A stretch of 48,190 nt of DNA from an uncultured Ruminococcus sp. (GTDB lineage Bacteria; Bacillota; Clostridia; Oscillospirales; Acutalibacteraceae), in contig CAJOFK010000011.1 in assembly GCA_905234015.1 (NCBI GenBank), forward strand, positions 1-48,190, in the 5' to 3' direction. Shown in pieces: positions 9,135-16,196 of the stretch (positions are counted from its first letter, which is position 1; each line of letters opens with the position of its first letter). A model generated the notes under the pieces. The model searched no databases and was not told the DNA's origin. It saw only the letters and a list, made by a program, of their open reading frames with translations. Position numbers and translations under genes: made by a program.

Positions 9135-9830
9135 ATGCTTGAAATTCTCGGCTTTTTAGGTCAATATGTCTGTTTCTTTTTACTTCATGTCTGCGGCAAC
9201 GGTTCATTCCCAAAGCCGCTCAGCGCTAAGGAAGAAAAAGAATATCTCATTAAAGCAAAAGACGGAGATATAAGCGCAAGGAATAAACTTGTTGAACACA
9301 ATTTAAGACTCGTAGCTCATATTATCAAAAAGTATTATTCGAGTATAAACGACCAGGACGACTTAGTTTCAATAGGCACAATCGGACTTATTAAGGCAAT
9401 TAATACCTTTGATATCAATAAAAATATTAAGCTTTCGAGCTACGCTTCACGCTGTATTGAAAATGAGATTCTTATGTATTTCAGAAATCTGAAAAAGACT
9501 TCTCAGGATATCTCGCTGAATGAAGCTATTGATACCGATAAAGACGGAAATCCCCTTAGTCTGATCGACGTGCTGTCAACCGACGATAATATAATCGATT
9601 CGCTTAATACTAAGCTGAATCTTAAAAAGCTGTACAGCTATATCAATTCCGAGCTTGATGACAGGGAAAAGCAGGTAATCAATCTGAGATACGGTCTAAA
9701 CGGAAATGAACCGATTACCCAGCGTGAGGTTGCCGAAATCCTCGGAGTAAGCCGTTCGTACATCAGCCGTATTGAAACAAAAGCGCTGAAAACACTAAGA
9801 CGAAAATACGAAAGAAGCAGTAATATATAG
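9135..9830 (+). CDS. sigK: Mother-cell sporulation sigma factor SigK, uninterrupted
   Basis: The 231-residue protein is an RNA polymerase sigma-70 factor. Region 2 (HNLRLVAHIIKKY, DLVSIGTIGLIKAI, SSYASRCIENEILMY) and region 4 (TQREVAEILGVSRSYISRIE) are both clear. The hydrophobic N-terminus ending in CGNGSFPKPLS is characteristic of SigK, which directs late mother-cell gene expression. In Bacillus the N-terminal segment is a pro-sequence removed by SpoIVFB; whether cleavage occurs here is unknown. The gene is continuous, so there is no skin-type intervening element in this copy. The ATG at 9135 lies eight bases after GGAG; a GTG at 9126 overlaps that site. The next gene starts two bases after the stop. 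Confidence 0.93.
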   Translation: MLEILGFLGQYVCFFLLHVCGNGSFPKPLSAKEEKEYLIKAKDGDISARNKLVEHNLRLVAHIIKKYYSSINDQDDLVSIGTIGLIKAINTFDINKNIKLSSYASRCIENEILMYFRNLKKTSQDISLNEAIDTDKDGNPLSLIDVLSTDDNIIDSLNTKLNLKKLYSYINSELDDREKQVINLRYGLNGNEPITQREVAEILGVSRSYISRIETKALKTLRRKYERSSNI

Positions 9831-9832
9831 GA

Positions 9833-10387
9833 ATGGAAAGAATTGTTGAATATAAAGGAAATAAAATAAAATATTCGTTAATTCGAAAAAAGGTTAAGAA
9901 TATCAATCTGAGAATCAAACCTGATTCAACCGTAATCGTATCGGCAAATTCAAGGGTAAGCCTTAAATATATTGATGAATTCGTTAAAAGCAAGGGCGAT
10001 TTTATAATGAAGGCAATTGATAACTTCAGTATCGAAAAAAAGCCGTCAGAACCCCTTTATACACCTGAGGAATTTGTTGATTATATTATTCGGGAATACG
10101 AACAAGTGTTTTTGACTTTCAATAACAATTATACAATTATTAAACCTCAGTTAAAACTTAAAAGAATGAAATCAAGGTGGGGGAGCTGTAATTACACTAA
10201 GGGTATAATTGCTCTCAGCACAAATCTTATTTATTGTACTGAGGAACAGATAAGATATGTGATAATACACGAGTTTTCCCATCTTCTGATACATAATCAC
10301 AGCGACGCTTTTTACAGCATCGTTAAGATTTATTGTCCCGATTATAAAAGAATAAGAAAAGAAATGAATAAAATTATTTTGAGGTAG
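9833..10387 (+). CDS. YgjP-like zinc metallopeptidase (WLM/DUF45 family)
   Basis: This 184-residue protein carries MKSRWGSC (about 112-119) and the zinc-binding HEFSHLLIHNHSDAF (146-160), in which H146, H150 and H156 are likely metal ligands and E147 the catalytic residue. This is the pattern of the YgjP/DUF45 family of minigluzincin-like peptidases. No signal peptide is visible, so it is probably cytosolic. Substrates are not established. It is packed tightly between sigK and the exonuclease III gene. Confidence 0.85.
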   Translation: MERIVEYKGNKIKYSLIRKKVKNINLRIKPDSTVIVSANSRVSLKYIDEFVKSKGDFIMKAIDNFSIEKKPSEPLYTPEEFVDYIIREYEQVFLTFNNNYTIIKPQLKLKRMKSRWGSCNYTKGIIALSTNLIYCTEEQIRYVIIHEFSHLLIHNHSDAFYSIVKIYCPDYKRIRKEMNKIILR

Positions 10388-10390
10388 AGT

Positions 10391-11143
10391 ATGAAACTTG
10401 TATCATGGAATGTAAACGGCTTCAGAGCGTGCTTAAATAAAGGCTTTGAAGATATTTTTAATGAAATCAACGCTGATGTTTTCTGTATTCAGGAAACTAA
10501 AATGCAGCCCGAACAGGCTGATTTTTCTCCCGAGGGTTACGAAAAATACTTTTTCAGCGCTGAAAAGAAGGGTTATTCCGGTACGGCTGTATTTACGAAG
10601 GTTAAACCCTTAAACGTTGTATTCGGCGTAGATAACAAGCACACGGATGAAGGCAGAGTAATCACCTGCGAATATGAAAGCTTTTATCTTTTATGCTGTT
10701 ATACTCCTAACGCTCAGAATGAGCTTAAGAGAATAGACTACCGTATGGAGTTTGAGGATGATTTAAGGGCATATATGGTTAAGCTCAGCGAAGTTAAACC
10801 CGTTATTTTATGCGGTGATTTAAATGTCGCTCATACAGAAATTGATTTAAAAAATCCTAAAAGCAACAGAGGAAACGCAGGCTTTTCCGATGAGGAACGC
10901 GGAAAATTCACCGAGCTGCTTGACGCAGGCTTTACCGACAGCTGGCGTTATCAGCACCCGGATACAGTAGGTGTTTATTCATGGTGGTCATACAGGTTTA
11001 ACGCCCGTAAAAACAACGCAGGCTGGCGTATAGATTATTTTGTCGTTTCAAACAGCATTAGGGATAAAATATTAAACACCGATATTTATACCGATATTTT
11101 AGGCTCAGACCATTGTCCGGTATCGCTTGAGATTGATTTATGA
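10391..11143 (+). CDS. Exodeoxyribonuclease III / AP endonuclease
   Basis: The 250-residue protein is an ExoIII-type member of the EEP nuclease superfamily (ExoA in Bacillus, XthA in Escherichia). It cuts DNA at abasic sites in base excision repair. Motifs include KLVSWNVNGFRAC at the N-terminus, QETKMQ with the metal-binding Glu, GDLNVAHTEIDL, NAGWRIDYF and GSDHCPV with the catalytic Asp-His. Three bases separate it from the preceding protease gene, and its stop overlaps the next start (ATGA). Confidence 0.95.
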   Translation: MKLVSWNVNGFRACLNKGFEDIFNEINADVFCIQETKMQPEQADFSPEGYEKYFFSAEKKGYSGTAVFTKVKPLNVVFGVDNKHTDEGRVITCEYESFYLLCCYTPNAQNELKRIDYRMEFEDDLRAYMVKLSEVKPVILCGDLNVAHTEIDLKNPKSNRGNAGFSDEERGKFTELLDAGFTDSWRYQHPDTVGVYSWWSYRFNARKNNAGWRIDYFVVSNSIRDKILNTDIYTDILGSDHCPVSLEIDL

Positions 11144-11583
11144 TAATTTATGTTGACGCCGACGCTTGTCCCGTAACAAGAATTGTTGAAAAAGTCGCGA
11201 AAGAATATAATCTTAAGGTTATACTTTTATGCGACACTAATCATGTACTTAATTCCGATTACAGCGAGGTTTGCGTTATCGGCGCGGGCAGCGACGCGGT
11301 TGATATTGCGCTTATAAATAAGTGCCGCTGCGGAGATATTGTTGTAACTCAGGATTACGGTGTAGCAGCGTTAGCGCTCGGAAAAGGCGCGCTCGCTATT
11401 CATCAGAGCGGTAAGATTTTTACCGACGATAATATTGACGGGCTTCTGATGGACAGACATCTGTCTAAAAAAGCGCGTATGTCTAATTCAAAGCATCATC
11501 TTAAAGGCCCTAAAAAGCGAACTAAGGAAGACGATATTCACTTTGAAAACTCTTTCAGAAAGTTGATTACAGCTAATATCTGA
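11140..11583 (+). CDS. YaiI/YqxD family protein (DUF188)
   Basis: This 147-residue protein begins IIYVDADACPV, the signature of the UPF0178/DUF188 family, which has a PIN-like fold. VTQDYGVAALALGKGA and a basic C-terminal tail (HHLKGPKKRTKEDD) are typical. The biochemical role is not settled; a nuclease-like activity has been suggested by fold. The start overlaps the end of the exonuclease gene by four bases, consistent with one operon. Confidence 0.9.
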   Translation: MIIYVDADACPVTRIVEKVAKEYNLKVILLCDTNHVLNSDYSEVCVIGAGSDAVDIALINKCRCGDIVVTQDYGVAALALGKGALAIHQSGKIFTDDNIDGLLMDRHLSKKARMSNSKHHLKGPKKRTKEDDIHFENSFRKLITANI

Positions 11584-11584
11584 G

Positions 11585-11613
11585 GTCATATTCTTATTTA
11601 ACGCTCATAATAT
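11585..11613 (+). promoter_or_regulatory. Possible sigma-E-type promoter of cwlD
   Basis: GTCATATT (11585-11592) matches the sigma-E -35 consensus and CATAATAT (11606-11613) partly matches the -10 element, with a 13-bp spacer that is one or two bases short. The predicted start falls between two possible start codons of cwlD and close to its ribosome binding site, so the match needs testing. Confidence 0.4.
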
Positions 11614-11628
11614 TTAATGGTGAGTTAT

Positions 11629-12336
11629 ATGAATAAGAAAAAATACTTTATATATGTGCTGATGCTTTTAGTATATATATTTCTTATTGTTGCGGCGTTT
11701 TTAAACATAGACAGAATAAGCACGGTCAATACCTTTTATGAAAACACTCCGAATATAATTATTGACGCAGGTCACGGCGGTGACGACGGCGGCGCTGTAG
11801 CTAACGGAATAGTTGAAAAGGATATAAATTTAAAAATCGCTCTTAAGCTTAAAGATATTTTTAAAACGTCCGGATATAACGTTATTATGACGCGAAGTTC
11901 CGATAAGATGATAAATGAAGGCGGAAACTCATTAAGAGAACGTAAGGTTTCCGATATGAAAAAACGGCTTGAAATCTATAATAAAGATAAAAACAACGTA
12001 GTTATCAGTATTCATCAGAATAAATTTACTGTTGAAAAATACAGCGGTACTCAGGTTTTTTACGGTAAAAAAAATAAAAACAGTATTTCACTAGCCGAAT
12101 CAATAAGAAGCAGCGTAAAAAAACTGCTTCAGCCCTTAAACGAAAGAGCCGTTAAACCTGCCGACAGAAATATTTATCTGCTTTACAACTCCGAGGTTCC
12201 CTCGGTAATAGTTGAATGCGGATTTATTTCAAATTTTAAAGAAGCAAAATTGTTGAAAAATAATGATTATCAGAACAAAATAGCTTTCGCTGTTTTCAGC
12301 GGATTCACGAAATATTATAACAATATACGAGGTTAA
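11629..12336 (+). CDS. cwlD: Germination-related N-acetylmuramoyl-L-alanine amidase CwlD
   Basis: The 235-residue protein is an Amidase_3 enzyme with an N-terminal membrane anchor (about 6-24) and no repeats. Catalytic zinc residues are seen in IIDAGHGGDDGG (H49), EKDINL (E63), SIHQNKF (His) and VECGFISN (Glu). CwlD removes peptide side chains during cortex synthesis so that muramic-lactam can form, a mark needed by cortex-lytic enzymes such as the CwlJ-like protein at 2.1 kb. Length matches Bacillus CwlD (about 237). ATG 11629 with GGTGAG before it is preferred over ATG 11617, which overlaps that site. Confidence 0.88.
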   Translation: MNKKKYFIYVLMLLVYIFLIVAAFLNIDRISTVNTFYENTPNIIIDAGHGGDDGGAVANGIVEKDINLKIALKLKDIFKTSGYNVIMTRSSDKMINEGGNSLRERKVSDMKKRLEIYNKDKNNVVISIHQNKFTVEKYSGTQVFYGKKNKNSISLAESIRSSVKKLLQPLNERAVKPADRNIYLLYNSEVPSVIVECGFISNFKEAKLLKNNDYQNKIAFAVFSGFTKYYNNIRG

Positions 12337-12340
12337 TATT

Positions 12341-13702
12341 ATGGCAAAAATAAAAAGTGTTTATGTATGCAGTGAATGCGGTTACGAAAGTCCTAAGTGG
12401 TACGGAAAATGTCCGGGCTGCGAGAACTGGAATACAATGAACGAGGAAATTAAAGAGAGCGTAAAGTCTGCGGGAGCCGTTTCTAAACGCCGCGTAAGCT
12501 CATATTCTAAGCCTGTATTAATTAACGAAATATCTACTACTGACGAAGAAAGATACGATACGGGCTTTTCGGAATTGAACCGTGTACTCGGCGGAGGAAT
12601 TGTAAAAGGCAGTTTAATTCTTCTCGGCGGTGATCCCGGAATCGGTAAATCCACCATTCTTATGCAGATTTGCAAAAATCTTAATAACCTCAATATTTTA
12701 TATATTTCGGGAGAGGAATCAAAACGTCAGCTGAAGCTCAGAGCGGACAGGCTCGGAGCAGTCGAGTCTAACCTAACCATAATGACCGAAACCGACGTTG
12801 AGCTTGTATGCGAGGAAATCAAGAATAAAAAACCTGATTTGGTAATGATTGATTCGATTCAGACAATGATGATAAAGGAGCTCTCATCCTCAGCGGGAAG
12901 CATTACTCAGGTACGCGAAAGCACAAATCTTATAATGCATACAGCCAAGGATTTTGACACTCCGGTAATAGTAGTCGGTCACGTCAACAAGGAAGGCTCA
13001 ATTGCAGGTCCTAAGGTGCTTGAGCATATTGTAGATACAGTCTTATATTTTGAAGGCGATAAGCAAATGTCCTGCAGAATACTGCGCGCTGTTAAAAACC
13101 GTTTTGGATCCACTAACGAAATCGGAGTATTTGAAATGACTGATAAAGGGCTAAGAGAGGTAGAAAATCCGTCACAAATGATGTTATCAGGCAGACCTAA
13201 AGGCGTTTCGGGAACCTGCGTAACCTGCTCTCTTGAAGGCACACGACCGATATTAGCGGAAATTCAGGGCCTAGCGGCTCAGTCGTCATACGGAAATCCG
13301 AGGAGAATGTCTACAGGCTTTGATTATAACAGGCTATCTATGCTCTTAGCCGTTCTTGAAAAGCGCGCAGGTTATTACTTCAATAATATGGACGCATACG
13401 TTAATATCGTAGGCGGTTTAAGAATTGACGAGCCTGCGGTCGATTTGGCGATTTGCATGGCGCTTATAAGCAGCCTTAAGGATACGCCGATCCGCGAGGA
13501 CGCTGCAGCTTTCGGCGAAATAGGACTTGCAGGCGAAATACGCTCCGTAAGTCAGGCTCAGCAGCGCGTTAATGAAGCGGTAAGGCTGGGTTTTAAAAAG
13601 ATAGTAATACCTGTTCACAACGCAAAAGAGATTTACTGCGATAACGCTGATATAATCGGAGTAAGAAACTTAAGACAGGCATTTGAGGCGCTGAGTGAAT
13701 AA
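12341..13702 (+). CDS. radA: DNA repair protein RadA
   Basis: The 453-residue protein has the complete RadA architecture. A C4 zinc finger uses C10, C13, C24 and C27 (VCSECG, KCPGC). A RecA-like ATPase has Walker A GGDPGIGKST, followed by the RadA KNRFGS motif and a Lon-like C-terminal domain. RadA is a branch-migration helicase used in recombinational repair. It starts four bases after cwlD and overlaps the following gene by eight bases, so all three are probably one transcript. Confidence 0.96.
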   Translation: MAKIKSVYVCSECGYESPKWYGKCPGCENWNTMNEEIKESVKSAGAVSKRRVSSYSKPVLINEISTTDEERYDTGFSELNRVLGGGIVKGSLILLGGDPGIGKSTILMQICKNLNNLNILYISGEESKRQLKLRADRLGAVESNLTIMTETDVELVCEEIKNKKPDLVMIDSIQTMMIKELSSSAGSITQVRESTNLIMHTAKDFDTPVIVVGHVNKEGSIAGPKVLEHIVDTVLYFEGDKQMSCRILRAVKNRFGSTNEIGVFEMTDKGLREVENPSQMMLSGRPKGVSGTCVTCSLEGTRPILAEIQGLAAQSSYGNPRRMSTGFDYNRLSMLLAVLEKRAGYYFNNMDAYVNIVGGLRIDEPAVDLAICMALISSLKDTPIREDAAAFGEIGLAGEIRSVSQAQQRVNEAVRLGFKKIVIPVHNAKEIYCDNADIIGVRNLRQAFEALSE

Positions 13703-14357
13703 ACAGTATATAATTATGTCGGACGAACGGCCTGACATAAATGAAAATATAAAAATCAATTATAATCTTATACCAACCGATACAATTAACGAGCTTTTAC
13801 CGTTTGAAAGACGTCACGCCGATATGCAATGCCTGAGAATAAACGAAACATTCTTTGTGCTTAAAGAAGCTGTTACTCTTCGGAATAAACTGCGTTCACT
13901 CGGCTTAAATGTTGTAATAACAGAGGAAGATATAACTGATAAATACCCCGAAAATGTGCTATTAAACGCTGTTTATATAAACAGTATGTTGTTTTGCAAG
14001 ATTGACGCTGTCGCAGGCGTTGTTAAGGATTACTGTATAAAACACAATATAAAACTCATTAACGTTAATCAGGGCTACACAAAATGTTCCACAGCGGTTT
14101 TTAAAGATTGTTTTATAACCGCGGATAAAGGGATTTTAAATAAATTGAACGAGAATGGGGTAGAGGGATTGTTAATAGAAAGCGGATCAATTAATCTTCC
14201 GGGTACCGATTACGGTTTTATCGGCGGCTGCAGTTTTTATAATAACAGAACAATCTATTTTACAGGAGATATAAATAATCACCCTAATGCAGAAAAGATA
14301 AAATCATTCATTAAAAAAAGAAAAGTAAATATTGAGATTCTGACTGATAAGATTTAG
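13695..14357 (+). CDS. Conserved hypothetical protein, possibly DUF6873 (GME fold)
   Basis: I do not recognise this 220-residue protein with certainty. It has no signal peptide or membrane segment. Notable conserved-looking blocks are ERRHADMQCLRIN, GYTKCSTAVF, LPGTDYGFIGGCS and TGDINNHPNAEK. The H-x-D block, a Cys in a KCS loop and a Gly-rich C-terminal strand resemble guanidino-modifying-enzyme-like folds, and I recall a clostridial family (DUF6873) of this kind; that link is tentative. It overlaps radA by eight bases, and its stop codon is directly followed by a terminator stem, so it ends the operon. Confidence 0.6.
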   Translation: MNKQYIIMSDERPDINENIKINYNLIPTDTINELLPFERRHADMQCLRINETFFVLKEAVTLRNKLRSLGLNVVITEEDITDKYPENVLLNAVYINSMLFCKIDAVAGVVKDYCIKHNIKLINVNQGYTKCSTAVFKDCFITADKGILNKLNENGVEGLLIESGSINLPGTDYGFIGGCSFYNNRTIYFTGDINNHPNAEKIKSFIKKRKVNIEILTDKI

Positions 14358-14395
14358 GCGGATTTATTCTTGTATAAGATAAATCCGCTGATTTT
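14358..14395 (+). terminator. Terminator ending the radA operon
   Basis: GCGGATTTAT (14358-14367) pairs perfectly with ATAAATCCGC (14379-14388), followed by TGATTTTTA. The first stem base touches the stop codon of the preceding gene. Confidence 0.8.
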
Positions 14396-14427
14396 TATGT
14401 TCAACAATATTACAGATAGTATAATTT

Positions 14428-14485
14428 TGAATTATACAAAATTTGTTGAAACCTTGTTGAAAACAGTAAAATGAATTATACAAAA
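14428..14485 (+). repeat. Left pair of TGAATTATACAAA boxes
   Basis: Exact 13-bp copies start at 14428 and 14472. The first also forms an inverted repeat with GTATAATT at 14419-14426. The same 13-mer recurs twice on the other side of the 49-bp array. Confidence 0.8.
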
Positions 14486-14694
14486 CTTTTTAGTTATTAA
14501 CAAAGCCGAAGCGATAGGGGTTGCGAGAATAAATTTTATTTCACTATTAGAAATAAAAGAATCTGATAAAATACAATACAATTACACGCAGATCATTAAT
14601 TAAAAAATTCAATAGAAAGAATATAACATATGTAAGCTTTACGGAATCATTTTTATTAAACCTTAAATTCAGCGAGAAATCTATTTAAATACCG

Positions 14695-14890
14695 TTCAAT
14701 AGGAATATTTTTAACATACTAACACTCATCAAGAAAATTTCAATTCAATAGAAAATATTTCAGAATAGTAAGACTCGTCAGGAAAATTTCTATTGAACAG
14801 AAATTATTGGAATATAGTAAGACTTGTCGCGATTTTTTCTGTTTAACAGAAATTAACTCAACATAGTACGAGTTATTGAAAAATTTTCTG
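14695..14890 (+). repeat. Four tandem 49-bp repeats with palindromic junctions
   Basis: Units start at 14695, 14744, 14793 and 14842, each exactly 49 bp with no insertions or deletions. Neighbours agree at about 37, 35 and 35 of 49 positions. Each unit starts TTnAAyAGaA, has a middle motif near ATAGTAAGACT, and ends near TTTCTr, so the junctions form palindromes such as TTTCTGTT-T-AACAGAAA (14836-14852). A degenerate earlier unit starts at 14608 (same first ten bases as the 14744 unit), and a decayed one follows at 14891. The divergence with fixed spacing suggests selection on phasing. Confidence 0.85.
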
Positions 14891-15000
14891 TTAAATGGAC
14901 AATAGAATAATATTATTAGGATATAAAATTAAAAGCATATTTATAATAATTTAAAACAGAACAATACATCTGATAAACAAAGCATATAAAGATTTCCTGC

Positions 15001-15095
15001 TGAATTATACAAAGTAAATATATATAGTAAAAGCACCCTCTATCGGCGTCCTCCCCGGAATAACGCCTTAAAACCCTCCCCTGAATTATACAAAA
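15001..15095 (+). repeat. Right pair of TGAATTATACAAA boxes
   Basis: Exact copies start at 15001 and 15082. The second forms the left arm of the perfect inverted repeat upstream of the tyrosine recombinase gene. Confidence 0.8.
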
Positions 15096-15113
15096 TATTC
15101 ATTTTGTATAATT
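15084..15113. repeat. Perfect 13-bp inverted repeat, candidate Xer core site or operator
   Basis: AATTATACAAAAT (15084-15096) and its exact complement ATTTTGTATAATT (15101-15113) flank a 4-bp centre. The 30-bp total, divisible into two 11-bp arms and an 8-bp centre, is close to the size of dif-like tyrosine-recombinase core sites. It lies 67 bp before the recombinase start. An autoregulatory operator or an RNA hairpin are alternatives. Confidence 0.55.
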
Positions 15114-15126
15114 TTCTATATAAGAA

Positions 15127-15154
15127 TTAACACCCCTTCCCGATATGCTATAAT
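15127..15154 (+). promoter_or_regulatory. Extended -10 promoter of the Xer-type gene
   Basis: TATAAT at 15149-15154 is preceded by TG one base away (TGCTATAAT), an extended -10. A TTAACA at 15127-15132 is 16 bp upstream. The transcript would begin around 15161, before GAGG at 15169-15172. Confidence 0.65.
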
Positions 15155-15180
15155 AAGAAAAATGAAACGAGGTGCTGTAT

Positions 15181-16158
15181 ATGGCTGTTGATTTTATGAA
15201 CGAAGCTCCGGATTTAATAAAACGATTCCTTTTATATATGAGCGGCGTTAAAGGCCGCGGTAAAAAAACTACGGATGAATATTATATTGACTTAAGAACT
15301 TTTTTCAGATACATTAACCGAAGCCGAAATCTTGTACCCTCAGATATTAATTTTGAGGATATTAAAATTGATAACGTTGATTTAGAGCTTGTTGCTTCGG
15401 TTACTCTCAGAGAAACTTATGAGTTTATGTATTACTTAAAAGCTCAGCGAAATAATAACGAGGCTTCCCGAGCGCGCAAGACCTCTTCCCTGAGACAGTT
15501 CTATAAATATTTAGAAAAAGAACATATTATCGAAATCAACCCTCTAAAGGATTTAGAAACTCCTAAAAAGAAAAAATCTCTGCCCAAGTATTTAACACTT
15601 GAGCAGTCTATTCAGCTTCTTAACGCTGTTGAGGGCGAAAATCATCAGAGAGATTACTGTATACTTACGCTGTTTTTAAACTGCGGACTTCGACTTTCTG
15701 AAATGGTTGGTCTTAATGTCAGTGATATCCGTACCGATAACACTATGAGAGTTCTCGGTAAAGGCAATAAAGAACGCATTATATACCTTAATCAGGCTTG
15801 CATGGACGCTATTAACGCGTATAAAGAGGTTCGTCCCGTTGACGGCGTTAAGGATAAATACGCGCTGTTTATAAGCAGAAATCATAACAGAATGTCTGCT
15901 AAAACGGTTCAGGCTATGGTATATAAATATCTTGAAAAAATCGGACTTAACGCTCAGGGATATTCCTGCCATAAGCTGAGGCATACCGCCGCAACGCTTA
16001 TGTATCAGACCGGCAACGTTGATATACGGGTTTTAAAGGATGTGCTCGGTCACGAGAACCTCGGCACAACCGAAATTTACACTCACCTATCAACTCAGCA
16101 GTTAAAGCAGGCAGCCGAGAGCAATCCCCTAAGCAACATAAAACCCGATGATAAATAA
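15181..16158 (+). CDS. Xer-type tyrosine recombinase
   Basis: The 325-residue protein has an N-terminal SAM-like core-binding domain (about 10-115) and a C-terminal catalytic domain. All catalytic residues are present: Arg in CGLRLSEMVGL, Lys in GKGNKER, HKLRH, the His of LGHENLGTT and the Tyr of EIYTHLS. Length and motifs fit XerC/XerD, which resolve chromosome dimers at dif, rather than a phage integrase with an extra arm-binding domain. The ATG at 15181 is eight bases after GAGG; a GTG at 15172 overlaps that site. The repeat-rich locus upstream and the strand switch downstream make a chromosome-terminus role worth testing. Confidence 0.9.
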   Translation: MAVDFMNEAPDLIKRFLLYMSGVKGRGKKTTDEYYIDLRTFFRYINRSRNLVPSDINFEDIKIDNVDLELVASVTLRETYEFMYYLKAQRNNNEASRARKTSSLRQFYKYLEKEHIIEINPLKDLETPKKKKSLPKYLTLEQSIQLLNAVEGENHQRDYCILTLFLNCGLRLSEMVGLNVSDIRTDNTMRVLGKGNKERIIYLNQACMDAINAYKEVRPVDGVKDKYALFISRNHNRMSAKTVQAMVYKYLEKIGLNAQGYSCHKLRHTAATLMYQTGNVDIRVLKDVLGHENLGTTEIYTHLSTQQLKQAAESNPLSNIKPDDK

Positions 16159-16162
16159 AACT

Positions 16163-16196
16163 AACCGGCTATCGCAGGATAGCCGGTTGCTTTATT
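16163..16196 (+). terminator. Bidirectional terminator between xer and lysA
   Basis: AACCGGCTATC (16163-16173) pairs perfectly with GATAGCCGGTT (16178-16188) around GCAG and is followed by GCTTTATTTT. On the minus strand AGTTTTATTTA follows, so it can also end the convergent lysA transcript. Confidence 0.9.

Larger units (their letters stand above)
14389..15126. other. AT-rich non-coding locus with structured repeats
   Basis: Roughly 740 bp without any ORF of useful length. It contains, from left to right: TTGTTGAA-type boxes (inverted 14400-14408; direct 14443-14451 and 14454-14462, 11 bp apart), two TGAATTATACAAA copies, a 9-bp inverted repeat TTTTATTTC / GAAATAAAA (14534-14542 and 14550-14558), the 49-bp repeat array, two more TGAATTATACAAA copies, and a perfect 13-bp inverted repeat. 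The locus lies between a terminator and the promoter of a Xer-type recombinase. I see no RNA family that I know in it. Confidence 0.7.

Noticed and set aside
9135..9830. Skin-type element in sigK
   Set aside because: The reading frame is continuous through regions 2 and 4 of the sigma factor.
14397..14474. 25-codon ORF starting in the T-run of the radA-operon terminator
   Set aside because: No Shine-Dalgarno, starts beside a terminator, and its content is the repeat boxes themselves.
14608..14940. CRISPR array
   Set aside because: The whole 49-bp unit repeats, with no alternation of identical repeats and unique spacers, units differ by up to 30%, and no cas genes are present.
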